Assembly (NCBI GenBank): GCA_963714415.1
Contig: CAVQOL010000001.1
Location: forward strand, 434,001 to 498,000
DNA: 64,000 nucleotides
Source: JAGXRK01 sp963714415
GTDB lineage: Bacteria; Bacteroidota; Ignavibacteria; Ignavibacteriales; Ignavibacteriaceae
Reading direction: 5' to 3'
Both the position numbers and the translations under genes were made by a program. The notes beneath the pieces are model-generated. The model did no database searches. It was not told the origin of the DNA and saw only the letters and a list, made by a program, of their open reading frames with translations. This document shows, in pieces, positions 9,841-18,937 of this stretch (position 1 is its first letter; each line of letters starts with the position of its first letter).

Positions 9841-10034
9841 TGGAATTTCCTTTTTTATACATTAAAACAAATAAAATAATTTTAAAGTTCAGGGGTGAAA
9901 TCGGCGGTTATGAGCTGTTTATACAAACTATTTCGATATAAACTGAACTCTTTTGTTTTTCGCTGATGATCAGTGATAATTAATGAATGTGATCATTAAC
10001 CACGATAGCTGTAAATCCTTAACTGTGCTATAAT

Positions 10035-10853
10035 CTAAAACACATGCAAATTTAGATGGATTTCTTTTTTAGAATAACCAATAGATTTGACATTATAATA
10101 TTTTCTGATTCCTATAAACAAGAAAATTAATACAGAATAGATTATGAAGAATGGAATTATATAGTCTTTCCATCCCAGAACTAACATCACGGCGATTATT
10201 AAAAGCTGAAAGCCAAGACCAAGAGTAGATACTGCCGTCATGAACCACTTGGGGAACCAATTGCTTTTGGAAGCATTGCGATCTAGAATAAAAATTGCTT
10301 TATCAAAAAGTCCATAAAATATTTTGTATAAGCTAAAAAGGATATTTACATTTTTTTGTTTTTCTCCTTTTATCGCAATTGGTACCTCATTTTCAAAAAT
10401 ACGACTTGTTGTATCTCCCTCGAATCGAGTCCTCAAAATAACATAGTAGTAATTATACAAAGTGCCTTGTAATTGTATGCCTAAAAATGCAAGAATAGTG
10501 TATGCCAGACTTGCATCTGTGATATACCAAAGTGCTAATAAAATTAATAAATTTAAGATGATGTCTGCAACAGAATCAAAATATCGTCCTGTATATGAAG
10601 GAGTTTTTTTCAGTCTTGCTAATTCACCATCTGCAGCATCTAAAATAGATTTAACGATTAAGAAAGAGGCGGCAGCCCAAAAATAACCAGATAATATGCT
10701 GAGGACGGATAATAAACCTGCAATTAAAAATCCAATAGTGACATGAATAGGGGTGAGGCTAGTTTTCTTAAGTGAATTAGCAATAAATCTTGCTGCTGGT
10801 CGTCCATAATCTGACAAATCTATAAATCTCTTTTCATTAGGTAATTTTGACAT
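10035..10853 (-). CDS. CDP-alcohol phosphatidyltransferase family membrane protein
   Basis: 272 residues with six or so membrane helices. The complete CDP-alcohol motif DGx2ARx8Gx3Dx3D is present at about residues 73-96 (DGELAR, then GRYFDSVAD). It coordinates two metals and transfers a phospho-alcohol from a CDP-activated donor in the inner membrane. The substrate pair is not determinable; the protein has a longer C-terminal membrane part (EKQKNVNILFSLYK onward) than simple PgsA or PssA. It stands alone, with gaps of 194 and 138 bases to its neighbours. Confidence 0.85.
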   Translation of the reverse strand: MSKLPNEKRFIDLSDYGRPAARFIANSLKKTSLTPIHVTIGFLIAGLLSVLSILSGYFWAAASFLIVKSILDAADGELARLKKTPSYTGRYFDSVADIILNLLILLALWYITDASLAYTILAFLGIQLQGTLYNYYYVILRTRFEGDTTSRIFENEVPIAIKGEKQKNVNILFSLYKIFYGLFDKAIFILDRNASKSNWFPKWFMTAVSTLGLGFQLLIIAVMLVLGWKDYIIPFFIIYSVLIFLFIGIRKYYNVKSIGYSKKEIHLNLHVF

Positions 10854-10991
10854 TTTACTTTTTTATCGCACCATTTTAATAAGTGAGTTACTTAAATTAA
10901 ATTAGTAATTGAATGCTTTGGACTTTTTATTTAGTTTGTATAAAATCTAAAATTTCAGTTCTGACTATTCATTATAAAGTAAAATATAAAA

Positions 10992-11517
10992 TTATTCATT
11001 TATTTTATATCTAAGTTCATTTAAAGCCGGAACCGAAAAGCCTCTGTCATGAAAATAAATTACCTTACCTATTTGATTAAGCAATACAACTCTCGCATTG
11101 TTAGGGTTTTCGTTTCCCGTAAATTCTTGAACTATTGAGCCGTCTCCATAGATTGTAATCACTCCGCCCCAAAGTTCTTTTGGTATTCCTTTGCGCATTC
11201 CATTATCAATTGAAGATTTGAACATACGTGGAAACAATCCTTGAATTGTAGGAATTTCGTATGCTTTAATTTTGGTTTCGGTCATATCCAATCCAATTAA
11301 CCATCGGTCAATGTCAAACTGAGAGTCTTGTTCGTATCCGAGAAGTAAAACTACATATGAGCCCTTAAAATAAGCTAGGCAGTTCTCGCTCTTCCTCCGT
11401 TAATGTTTGACCGTTTACAGTAGGGAAATATTCTCCAACAGGATTACGATTAACATATGTTGTTGAACAACCAATCAAGCTGAATGCAATTAAGATAGGT
11501 ATAATTAATTTTTTCAT
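10992..11517 (-). CDS. Predicted lipoprotein, function unknown (one frameshift)
   Basis: The start at ATG 11517 gives a lipoprotein signal, MKKLIIPILIAFSLIGC, then STTYVNRNPVGEYFPTVNG. The frame stops near 11375. Removing one c joins LTEEERELLAYFKGSY to VVLLLGYEQDSQFDIDRWL and the downstream frame to 10992, for about 174 residues. The ordering (VNGQTL, then a VVLLLG strand, then ITIYGDGSIVQEF and VVLLNQIGKVIYFHDRGFS) resembles a thioredoxin-like fold without the CxxC pair, but this is only a resemblance. It is upstream of the CIA30 gene on the other side and likely part of the photoprotection cluster. Confidence 0.6.
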
Positions 11518-11545
11518 TACTCTTCCATAAGATCTATAATTAAAT

Positions 11546-12085
11546 TTAGTAGAACTTTATCCAATCGATAACTAATTCAAACTTACCAAACTGTTTATCG
11601 GCAATAAGAATCCCGATTTGTTTTATATCTTTTGATTCGAGTTTGCGTTTGTTGGAAAGAATCTCACCTCTAAAAGTTGGCTCAAAGTCACTTAATGGAA
11701 TTTTATATTCTTTCCATTCACCAGAATCTGTTTCAAACTTTGCCTGATAAGAAATTCCGTCAAAATTTTTATCGGTCCTAAATCTTAGACTATAAATATT
11801 ACCATCACCCTTTACATGAATTATAACTCCTTCAAAATCCTTGAATTCATGTTTTAATGAGGCTCTGACAGAAGCAAAACCGCCATTGTTATCGGGAGAA
11901 ACCTTTCCCGAGAATGTGGCAGTGCTATCAGAGTTAATTTGAAATTTGCTGTCAGAAACACCTCCCATAACAACATCATTTACTGTTGTCCATTCACCGG
12001 AAGTTGATGGGGAATTGAAGTTAAATATTACTGTTTCACCACTCATTATTAAACTCATAACTGTTAAAAATATAATTGATATCAT
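11546..12085 (-). CDS. CIA30-domain protein (secreted)
   Basis: 179 residues with an N-terminal hydrophobic signal (MISIIFLTVMSLIMSG). The rest matches the complex I intermediate-associated protein 30 family: F.....WTTVNDVVMGGVSDS near residue 30, then DFEGVIIHVKGDGNIYSLRFRT and WKEYKIPLSDFEPTFRG. These domains adopt a galactose-binding-like fold. In bacteria they recur in oxidative-stress and light-response clusters; no reaction is known. It sits 2 bases downstream of the glutathione peroxidase stop, so the two are probably co-transcribed from the 12.7 kb divergent region. Confidence 0.82.
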   Translation of the reverse strand: MISIIFLTVMSLIMSGETVIFNFNSPSTSGEWTTVNDVVMGGVSDSKFQINSDSTATFSGKVSPDNNGGFASVRASLKHEFKDFEGVIIHVKGDGNIYSLRFRTDKNFDGISYQAKFETDSGEWKEYKIPLSDFEPTFRGEILSNKRKLESKDIKQIGILIADKQFGKFELVIDWIKFY

Positions 12086-12086
12086 T

Positions 12087-12636
12087 TTACTTGCTCAATT
12101 CTCGTTCTATCAATGAAGTAATTTTCTTACTATCCGGTTTTGTTGTACTTCTGAAACGATCAACTATGTTTCCTTCTTTATCAATAATGAATTTTTCAAA
12201 ATTCCATTTGATAGAGGACTTTCCTGTTACAGAATTATTTGTTAACAAATCGAAGAGGGGCGCTTTTATCATCTCCCTTAACATGAACTTTATCAAACAT
12301 AGGGAATGTGACTTCATAATTCAGTGAGCAGAAGTTCATAATCTCTTCATTTGTGCCAGGCTCCTGTCCGCCAAAATCATTACAAGGAAAACCAAGGACT
12401 TCAAATCCCTGATCCTTATACATTTCATAAACCTTTTGTAATCCCGCATATTGTGAAGTAAAACCACATTTGCTGGCAACGTTAACAATCAATAACACTT
12501 TACCTTTATAGTCGGATAATTTTACCTTCATTAGGTTCATATCTTTTACTGTGAACTCACTAATATTGGCTGAGTTACTTGGAGAAGATGAATTAAACAA
12601 TGAAGATCCAGTTAATGCGAAAATTAAACTGCCCAT
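12087..12636 (-). CDS. Glutathione peroxidase-like thiol peroxidase (one frameshift)
   Basis: The start at ATG 12636 gives a short hydrophobic N-terminus, then the GPx fold: YKGKVLLIVNVASKCGFTSQY (peroxidatic Cys, not selenocysteine, ~residue 55), LGFPCNDFGGQEPG (~80) and, after the frame break near 12247, IKWNFEKFIIDKEGNIV with the catalytic Trp-Asn. Removing one base gives about 182 residues, normal length plus signal. It reduces peroxides, probably with thioredoxin as donor as in other Cys-type bacterial GPx. Although this genome encodes Sec machinery, this enzyme uses Cys. Confidence 0.87.
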
Positions 12637-12787
12637 ATTTTTATTCCTTTATTTTGATGTTATTTTCCTGGGCATAAGAATCAACTTTTAGTGAAAAGAC
12701 TAATAAATATAAAATTGAACTCTTTATTACTTTTATCTTTCTATTTATAACATTTAAAATTAGTAAATAGTTCATCCAATTTATTTT

Positions 12788-14128
12788 ATGATAAACGAAA
12801 AAAGAATACGTCTTCTTCAAAAAGGAATTGAAACCACCGGCTCTGTAATTTATTGGATGAGCCGTGATCAAAGGTCGCACGATAACTGGGCTTTGTTGTT
12901 TGCACAGAGATTAGCATTTGAAAAGAAGGGTGATTTAGTTGTAGTGTTTTCTCTTGTTCCATATTTTTTGGGTGCAACACTACGCCAATACGATTTTATG
13001 CTTAAAGGTTTGAGAGAGGTTGAAGAGGGATTAAAGAAATTTAACATTCCGTTCTTATTATTGTTGGGCAATCCTGAAGTTGAAATTCCAAAGTTTATTA
13101 ACGAGCATAATGCAAGCAATTTAGTTTCAGATTTTGATCCGCTGAAGATTAAAAGAAAATGGAAAAATGAAATTGCTAAAAAGATAAACATCCCTTTTTA
13201 CGAAGTCGATGCACACAATATTGTGCCTTGCTTTTATGTTTCGCAAAAGCAGGAGTTTGGTGCATACACTATCCGCCCAAAGATTCATAAAAACCTGCCA
13301 GAATTTTTGGATGAATTTCCAAAACTTAAAAGGATGAAGATAAGCTCGTCTTTTTCATCAGAAAAAATTGATTGGGAAACAGTATACAATTCTATAAACG
13401 CAGATAATGGAGTTAAACCCGTGGATTGGCTTAGGCCTGGTGAGAAAGCTGCTCACAAAACTTTAAAAGATTTTATTAAAAATAAATTTGACAAATATGA
13501 TGAGTTGAGAAACGATCCGAATAAAGATGTGCTTTCAAATCTTTCGCCGTACCTGCATTTTGGGCAGATCTCAGCACAGCGTATTTCTTTACTTGTAAAT
13601 GGTATGGACATTCATCCATCTGCAGAATCCTTTTTGGAAGAATTAATTGTGAGAAGAGAACTCTCCGATAACTTTTGTTATTACAATTCTAATTACGATT
13701 CATTTAAGGGTTTCCCAGATTGGGCAAAGAAAACTTTAAACAATCACAGAAAAGATGAAAGAGAGTTTGTTTATTCGTTAGAAGAATTTGAAGAAGCAAA
13801 AACTCACGAAGATTTATGGAATGCTGCACAAAATGAATTGGTAACAACAGGAAAAATGCATGGATATATGCGAATGTATTGGGCAAAAAAAATTCTTGAA
13901 TGGAGTAAATCACCCGAAGAAGCTTTAAAGACTGTAATATATCTAAATGATAAATATGAGCTCGATGGAAGGGATCCGAATGGCTATGTTGGTTGCGCCT
14001 GGGCAATTGGTGGAGTGCATGATAGAGCTTGGGGTGAAAGACCCGTTTACGGTAAAATAAGATATATGAATCGAAATGGTGCAAAACGTAAGTTTGATAT
14101 TGAAAAATACATCACAAAAAACTCTTAA
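12788..14128 (+). CDS. phr: Class II CPD photolyase
   Basis: 446 residues, intact. An N-terminal alpha/beta domain (VIYWMSRDQRSHDNWALLFA) is followed by the helical FAD domain. The class II hallmark DGRDPNGYVGCAWAIGGVHD lies near residue 395, with HGYMRMYWAKKILEW (~365) and SNLSPYLHFGQISAQR (~255). It repairs cyclobutane pyrimidine dimers in DNA using blue/near-UV light and FADH-. It is divergent from glutathione peroxidase and overlaps the end of the convergent SRPBCC gene by 4 bases. Its location beside carH and folE supports light-dependent expression. Confidence 0.95.
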   Translation: MINEKRIRLLQKGIETTGSVIYWMSRDQRSHDNWALLFAQRLAFEKKGDLVVVFSLVPYFLGATLRQYDFMLKGLREVEEGLKKFNIPFLLLLGNPEVEIPKFINEHNASNLVSDFDPLKIKRKWKNEIAKKINIPFYEVDAHNIVPCFYVSQKQEFGAYTIRPKIHKNLPEFLDEFPKLKRMKISSSFSSEKIDWETVYNSINADNGVKPVDWLRPGEKAAHKTLKDFIKNKFDKYDELRNDPNKDVLSNLSPYLHFGQISAQRISLLVNGMDIHPSAESFLEELIVRRELSDNFCYYNSNYDSFKGFPDWAKKTLNNHRKDEREFVYSLEEFEEAKTHEDLWNAAQNELVTTGKMHGYMRMYWAKKILEWSKSPEEALKTVIYLNDKYELDGRDPNGYVGCAWAIGGVHDRAWGERPVYGKIRYMNRNGAKRKFDIEKYITKNS

Positions 14129-14601
14129 TCTTTCTTCTCTCTTCTATCAGAAAACAGTTTTTCAAGTACTTCTTTTCTAAACTCAAAAATTTCTTTAACC
14201 TTTTTTCCAACAAGAATATTATTTAATACTCTGCTGAATGGATCGAAGGGGAGAGCATAATTCACTATGTCAGTCATTTTAACACCATTATCAATTTCTT
14301 TAAAGTGATGCTGATGATGCCAAAATTTGTAGGGTCCAAATCGTTGTTCATCAATAAAAAAATTCTTTTCTTTCATCTGTGTAATTTCTGTAACCCAATT
14401 TGATGGTATTCTAAGAAAAGGATAAACCTTATATGAAATAATCATTCCCTCGTACATTTCATCCGGCAAATCAGAAGTTATTTTAAGATTTAACCACAGA
14501 GGTGTTATTTTAGGAAGGTTTCTTGGATCTGAAAAAAATTTCCATGCATCATCTAAAGACACAGGGATAATTTGAACTGCTTCAATCTTAAATATTTTCA
14601 T
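14125..14601 (-). CDS. SRPBCC (polyketide cyclase/START-like) protein
   Basis: 158 residues. The opening FKIEAVQIIPVSLDDAWKFFSDPRNLPKITP is the typical SRPBCC ligand-pocket start, followed by IISYKVYPFLRIPSNWVTEI and HHQHHFKEIDNGVKMTDIVNYALPF. Family members bind hydrophobic ligands; homologues are frequent beside photolyase genes but have no assigned reaction. It lies 36 bases downstream of carH on the same strand, so the two are probably one transcript. Confidence 0.85.
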   Translation of the reverse strand: MKIFKIEAVQIIPVSLDDAWKFFSDPRNLPKITPLWLNLKITSDLPDEMYEGMIISYKVYPFLRIPSNWVTEITQMKEKNFFIDEQRFGPYKFWHHQHHFKEIDNGVKMTDIVNYALPFDPFSRVLNNILVGKKVKEIFEFRKEVLEKLFSDRREKKD

Positions 14602-14637
14602 CTTACTGTTGATTTTGGAAAATTTCGGGGAGTAATT

Positions 14638-15579
14638 TTAATTGTATTTATTTTCCCTTACTGCTTCCAGCTCATTTTTAAATTGTTTTGTGTCTTTTAT
14701 AACAATTGCATTGATTTCATCAAGAACATCTAAGTAACCGCCCGCAGCTCTTCCACCTACGATTAAAGAAATATTTTCCGGAAGCATCTGCTTCAAATTC
14801 AGGATGTCTTTTTTCAACTGCGGATCATCATTTGGATAAATAATACTTAAAGCAACTACTTTAGCTTTAAGACTATCTGCAACTGCGGCAATTTCTTCAA
14901 CAGGGAGGTTGGGTCCTAAATAAACAACTTTCCATCCTGCGGATGCAGCAACTACACTTGCAATCATAGCACCTAACTCATGATCCTGTCCGCGCGGTGT
15001 AGCTGAAACCATTATTGGAGCGTTATCGTTTGGTACGTGTCTTTCGATAAGATTGGATAAAAATGATCGTATTACAGCAGAAGCAAGGTGTTCGTTTGCA
15101 ACTCTAATAAAACCATCATGCCACAAATCTCCGACTTTATAAACAAGCGGAACTATTAAATTTTCAATTAGCTGCGGTTGGCTCATTTTTGTTGATGCTT
15201 TTAACAATAGCGTTTCAAGAGCTTTGCCATCGTATACTTTAATTGCCTCAATACAATTGGCGATTGTTGATTCAGCATTTGCATATACATCATTTGAAAT
15301 TTCTTTATCACTTCTAGGGCTAACGGTTATGTTTTCTAAAACAGATCTTAGATCTTCAATTGAAAGATTAGCAATTCCACCAATGTTATGTCCTTTTTGC
15401 ACAGCTTTATTAAGAAGCTTTAATTTCTCAATATCTTCTTCAGAATAGAGTCTTCTGTTTGTGTCTGTTCGGGAAGGCGTTACTGCATCATATCTTTTTT
15501 CCCAAGAACGAATTACGAATACACTCAGTCCCGTCATTTTACTTACAACTTTAATAGGATATTTATACGTTTTTTCCAT
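14638..15579 (-). CDS. carH: CarH/LitR-like MerR-family regulator with B12-binding photoreceptor domain
   Basis: 313 residues. Residues ~5-75 form a MerR winged helix (YPIKVVSKMTGLSVFVIRSW, then NRRLYSEEDIEKL). Residues ~105-190 are the helical cap with W-x9-EH (WHDGFIRVANEH), the adenosylcobalamin light-sensing signature of CarH. Residues ~190-313 are a Rossmann B12 domain with the lower-ligand His in GQDHELG, then YLGPNLP and IVGGRAAGG. The usual D/E two residues before that His is Gln here. CarH is a dark-state tetrameric repressor; light breaks the Co-C bond and releases DNA. It is transcribed divergently from fasciclin, across a region holding repeated operator-like motifs. Confidence 0.9.
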   Translation of the reverse strand: MEKTYKYPIKVVSKMTGLSVFVIRSWEKRYDAVTPSRTDTNRRLYSEEDIEKLKLLNKAVQKGHNIGGIANLSIEDLRSVLENITVSPRSDKEISNDVYANAESTIANCIEAIKVYDGKALETLLLKASTKMSQPQLIENLIVPLVYKVGDLWHDGFIRVANEHLASAVIRSFLSNLIERHVPNDNAPIMVSATPRGQDHELGAMIASVVAASAGWKVVYLGPNLPVEEIAAVADSLKAKVVALSIIYPNDDPQLKKDILNLKQMLPENISLIVGGRAAGGYLDVLDEINAIVIKDTKQFKNELEAVRENKYN

Positions 15580-15583
15580 AATC

Positions 15584-15609
15584 TTGTCTAAATTTAATGT
15601 TTTGTCTAA
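15584..15609. promoter_or_regulatory. Two TTGTCTAA operator-like motifs upstream of carH
   Basis: TTGTCTAA occurs at 15584-15591 and 15602-15609, within 30 bases of the carH start. It is the complement of the TTAGACAA seen in the divergent promoter at 15733. Candidate autoregulatory CarH sites. Confidence 0.5.
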
Positions 15610-15722
15610 TAATAATCAACAAGCAAATAAAAACTTTTCCTTAGAAAACTTAGTTTTTCAACGAAATCAATACTTATTAAGTTCCATTTGAACCATCTAA
15701 AAAAAATAATTTCATAAAACAC

Positions 15723-15783
15723 TTGACAAACATTAGACAATTCTCTATAATTGTCTCAACATATTTTAGACATTTAATAGACA
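15723..15783 (+). promoter_or_regulatory. Consensus sigma-70-type promoter overlapped by TTAGACAA/ATTGTCT operators
   Basis: TTGACA (15723-15728), a 17-base spacer and TATAAT (15746-15751) form a perfect consensus promoter reading toward fasciclin. Inside and after it are AGACAAT (15735-15741) facing ATTGTCT (15750-15756), then TTAGACA (15766-15772) and TAGACA (15778-15783). The AGACA cores begin at 15735, 15768 and 15779, i.e. 33 and 11 bases apart, on one face of the helix. CarH tetramers are known to bind repeats spaced 11 bp over a -35/-10 region. Candidate light-controlled promoter. Confidence 0.7.
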
Positions 15784-15835
15784 CAGAAAATTGACTCAAA
15801 TAACTTTCACAAACAAAATCAAAAGGAGTAACAAC

Positions 15836-16348
15836 ATGTTACACAAAATCTTTTCGCAGAAGCTGATGATATCAGCAATACTTTTTTCACTTGCAGTTAC
15901 ATCAATATCATTTGCAGGTGACCATCATAAAAAGAAGAGTTCTGAAAAGGACATAGTTACAATCGCAGTTGAATCAGGAAAATTCAACACTCTAGCAAAA
16001 GCTTTAACTGAAACAGGACTTGTTGAAGTCTTGCAGGGTGATGGTCCTTTCACAGTGTTTGCACCAACAGATGATGCATTCGCAAAACTTCCTGAAGGAA
16101 CAATTGAATCGCTTTTAAAAGATAAAGAAACCTTGAAGACTATTCTTCTTTATCACGTTGTTTCGGGTAACGTTACTTCAAAGCAAGTAGTTAGTTTAGA
16201 TAAAGCTGAAACACTTGCCGGTAAAAATGTAACGATTAAAGTACAAGAAGGCTCAGTTATGATAAACGATTCAAAAGTTACCACTGCAGATGTTATGGCA
16301 TCAAACGGAGTAATACACATAATAGATACAGTACTTATTCCTGAATAA
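15836..16348 (+). CDS. Secreted fasciclin (FAS1) domain protein
   Basis: 170 residues from ATG 15836, chosen because AAAGGAG lies 8 bases upstream and the product starts with a clean signal peptide (MISAILFSLAVTSISFA). A TTG start at 15791 would lack this. One FAS1 domain follows, with FTVFAPTDDAFAKLP (H1-like motif, ~residue 75), LLYHVVSGNVTS (~110) and SNGVIHIIDTVLIP (H2, end). FAS1 domains mediate adhesion or ligand binding outside the cell. Similar fasciclin genes are often first in light-induced carotenoid clusters. It is the first gene after the candidate CarH promoter. Confidence 0.9.
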   Translation: MLHKIFSQKLMISAILFSLAVTSISFAGDHHKKKSSEKDIVTIAVESGKFNTLAKALTETGLVEVLQGDGPFTVFAPTDDAFAKLPEGTIESLLKDKETLKTILLYHVVSGNVTSKQVVSLDKAETLAGKNVTIKVQEGSVMINDSKVTTADVMASNGVIHIIDTVLIPE

Positions 16349-16383
16349 ATAACAAATAATATTATTAATGAATGGACAGTGCA

Positions 16384-16975
16384 ATGATTAATACAGCAAG
16401 AAATAAACTTAAACGAAACTGAAATTGAAAAACAGTAGATTTCGAGACAGAAACTAGTTCCACATCAAGATGCACTTTACAATTATGCATTAAAGATTGT
16501 AAGAAATTCTGATGACGCTCATGATCTTGTTCAGGAAACATATTATAAAGCGTATAAAAATTATCATCAGTTCAAGAGTGGTACTAACAGCAAAGCCTGG
16601 ATGTTTATGATTCTGAAAAACACTTTCATAAATAATTATAGGAAGCTTAAAAAGAGAACCTTCCAAGGTTGACTTATGATGAGATAGAAGACTTGTACGA
16701 AAATATAAAATCTGAACAAGCAACGGATAATAATCTTGAGTTAGATTTTTATAATAATCTTCTTGATGACGAGCTTTCGACAGCCTTGTCAAAGCTGCCT
16801 AGAAAGATGAAAGAGGTTTTTCTTCTATGTGATCTAGAAGGTTATTCTTATGAAGAAATTGCTGAGATAGCTGAATATTCCAATTGGTACTGTCCGTTCA
16901 CGTCTTCACAGAGCGCGAAAATTTTTACAGGAAGAATTATTCGGTTACGCAAAAGTAAATGGTTACTTAAATTAA
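16384..16975 (+). CDS. ECF-type RNA polymerase sigma factor (several frameshifts)
   Basis: The ATG at 16384 opens 35 bases after fasciclin. In successive frames the protein reads MINTARNKLNETEIEK, then LVPHQDALYNYALKIVRNSDDAHDLVQETYYKAYKNYH (region 2, in two parts), SKAWMFMILKNTFINNYRK, KREPSKVDYDEIEDLYENI, LPRKMKEVFLLCDLEG and EIPIGTVRSRLHRARKFLQE (region 4 helix-turn-helix), ending at TAA 16973-16975. About five or more single-base insertions split it. With them removed it is about 190 residues, normal ECF length. No anti-sigma gene is adjacent. By analogy with LitS beside LitR in Streptomyces it may drive the crt genes; that is inference. Confidence 0.8.
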
Positions 16976-17001
16976 AAACAATAAACTAAAAAGGAAATAC
17001 A

Positions 17002-18739
17002 ATGAAAACTTTAAAAGCTTCTTTTACTAATTCTAATGATTACAGGTGTAAACAATTTGTTTGCACAGACAGCAAGATTGCAAGTAATCCATAATGCTGC
17101 TGATCCGGGTGCGGTTTCTGTAGATATTTATTTAAATGGTACATTGTTATTAGATAATTTCGGATTCAGAGATGCGACTCCATATTATAGATGCTCCAGC
17201 CGGAACACCTATCAATATTGGTGTTGCAGGCCCTAATAGCACTTCTGCTGCTGATACAATTAAAAACTTTACAGTAACATTGACAGAAAATGAAACTTAT
17301 GTTGCAATCGCAAACGGTGTTTTAGATCCAAACTCATTTGCTGTAAATCCTGATGGAAAGAAGTACGGCTTTTACATTATTTATAAAAGCAATGGCTCGC
17401 GAAACAGGAAACACATCCGATGTTGATTTCTTTGTATTACACGGCTCAACGGATGCACCAACAGTTGATGTACTTGCACGCAGAGTGGCTACATTAGTTG
17501 ATAATGCAGCTTATGGTGATATAACAGACTATATTACGGTTCCAGCAGCATCTTATATTTTAGATGTTACTCCGGGAAATGATAATTCAAATATAGTAGC
17601 ATCTTTCGAGGCAGATTTAAGTGGCTTGGGCGGGGGTGCTGCAGTAGTATTTGCATCTGGATTTTTAGATCCTTCTGACTAATCAGAATGGTGAAGCTTT
17701 TGGAATTTTCGCAGCTCTTCCAAATGGAACTGTCGTTGCTTTTCCATCTGTCCAGTCAGCAAGATTACAAGTTATTCATAATGCTGCAGATATTGCAGCT
17801 GATCCTGTAGACATTTATTTAAACGGTGCTTTATTACTTAGATGATTTTGCTTTCAGAGCAGCTACTCCTTTCATAGACGCACCTGCTGGTGTTGAATAT
17901 AAACATTGGTGTTGCACCAGGTAACAGCAGTTCTGTGAGTGATACCTTAAAGAACTTTGCAGTTACTCTGGCAAACGGTGAGACTTATGTAGCAATTGCA
18001 AATGGTGTTCTTGATCCAAATTCTTATGCTTCAAATCCTGATGGAAGAAGCACTGCATTTACTTTATTCATTAAGACAATGGCTAGAGAATCCGGAACTG
18101 GTAGTGATGTTGACTTCTTTGTTCTGCATGGAGCAACCGATGCACCAACTGTTGATGTAATTGCACGAGGTGTTGCAACATTGGTGAATGATGCTGCTTA
18201 TGGAGATATAACTAGATTATATTACATGTACCAGCAGGAACATATACTTTAGATTTAACTCTAGCTGACGGAACATACTTTAGTCCAATCATATGTTGCT
18301 GATCTTATCAACACTTGGTGGTGGAAGTGCAGTTGTATTTGCTTCGGGTTTCTTAACACCTGGTAACAACCAGAATGGTAACTCATTTGGTTTATTCTTT
18401 GCTCTTGGTGATGGAACTGTTGGTCAATTTCCTGAGGGCGTTACCAGTATAGATAATATTTCTGGTGTAACTCCAAGCAATTATTCACTTGAACAGAATT
18501 ATCCAAATCCATTTAACCCGAGCACTACTATCAATTTTACGATTCAGAATAGTGAATTTGTAACCTTGAAGGTTTATAACATTCTTGGAAGCGAAGTTGC
18601 AACTCTTGTTAACGAAAATCTTTCGGCGGGTGCTTACACATTCAACTTTGACGCGCAGAGTTTGGCATCTGGCATTTATCTCTATGAATTAAATGCTGGT
18701 AACTTCAGAGAGATTAAGAAGATGAATCTTCTGAAATAA
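17002..18739 (+). CDS. Secreted protein with two DUF4397 domains and a T9SS sorting domain (about ten frameshifts)
   Basis: Start ATG 17002 after AAAGGA; the signal peptide continues as LILMITGVNNLFAQ once an inserted a is ignored. Two tandem DUF4397 repeats (each with ARLQVIHNAAD, VDIYLNG, IDAPAG, ETYVAIANGVLDPNS, FVLHG.TDAPTVDV and AYGDITDYITVPA) span roughly residues 20-250 and 255-490. The C-terminal ~85 residues are a type A type IX sorting domain (NYPNPFNPSTTINF, LKVYNILGSEVATLV, then GIYLYELNAG). About ten single-base insertions, no deletions; corrected length about 575. It is exported through the outer membrane by T9SS; function unknown, possibly adhesion. Confidence 0.85.
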
Positions 18740-18765
18740 TTTATCAGTGCTTATAATGAGGGAGG

Positions 18766-18853
18766 CCACTTGTATTATGAATTGTGACGATCAAATGTTA
18801 ACACTGACACGATTTTACAGTAAAGATATTTTTAATTTTAGCAATACAAGTGG
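18766..18853. repeat. 11-bp perfect inverted repeat enclosing 66 bases, upstream of crtI
   Basis: CCACTTGTATT (18766-18776) and AATACAAGTGG (18843-18853) are exact reverse complements in the 198-base gap between the DUF4397 gene and crtI. The right arm is followed by TTTTCTC. It could be a transcript-end hairpin with a long loop or a structured leader; I see no coding sequence in the gap. Confidence 0.4.
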
Positions 18854-18937
18854 TTTTCTCATTTAATATAAATTTAACTGAATCTAAATTATGAAATTAT
18901 TATCTTATCGTACACACATTCGTTCTAAAATTATAAA

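Noticed and set aside
12087..12636. Glutathione peroxidase as a selenoprotein
   Set aside because: The catalytic codon is TGT/TGC (ASKCGF); the interruption is a frameshift near 12247, not a UGA at the active site.
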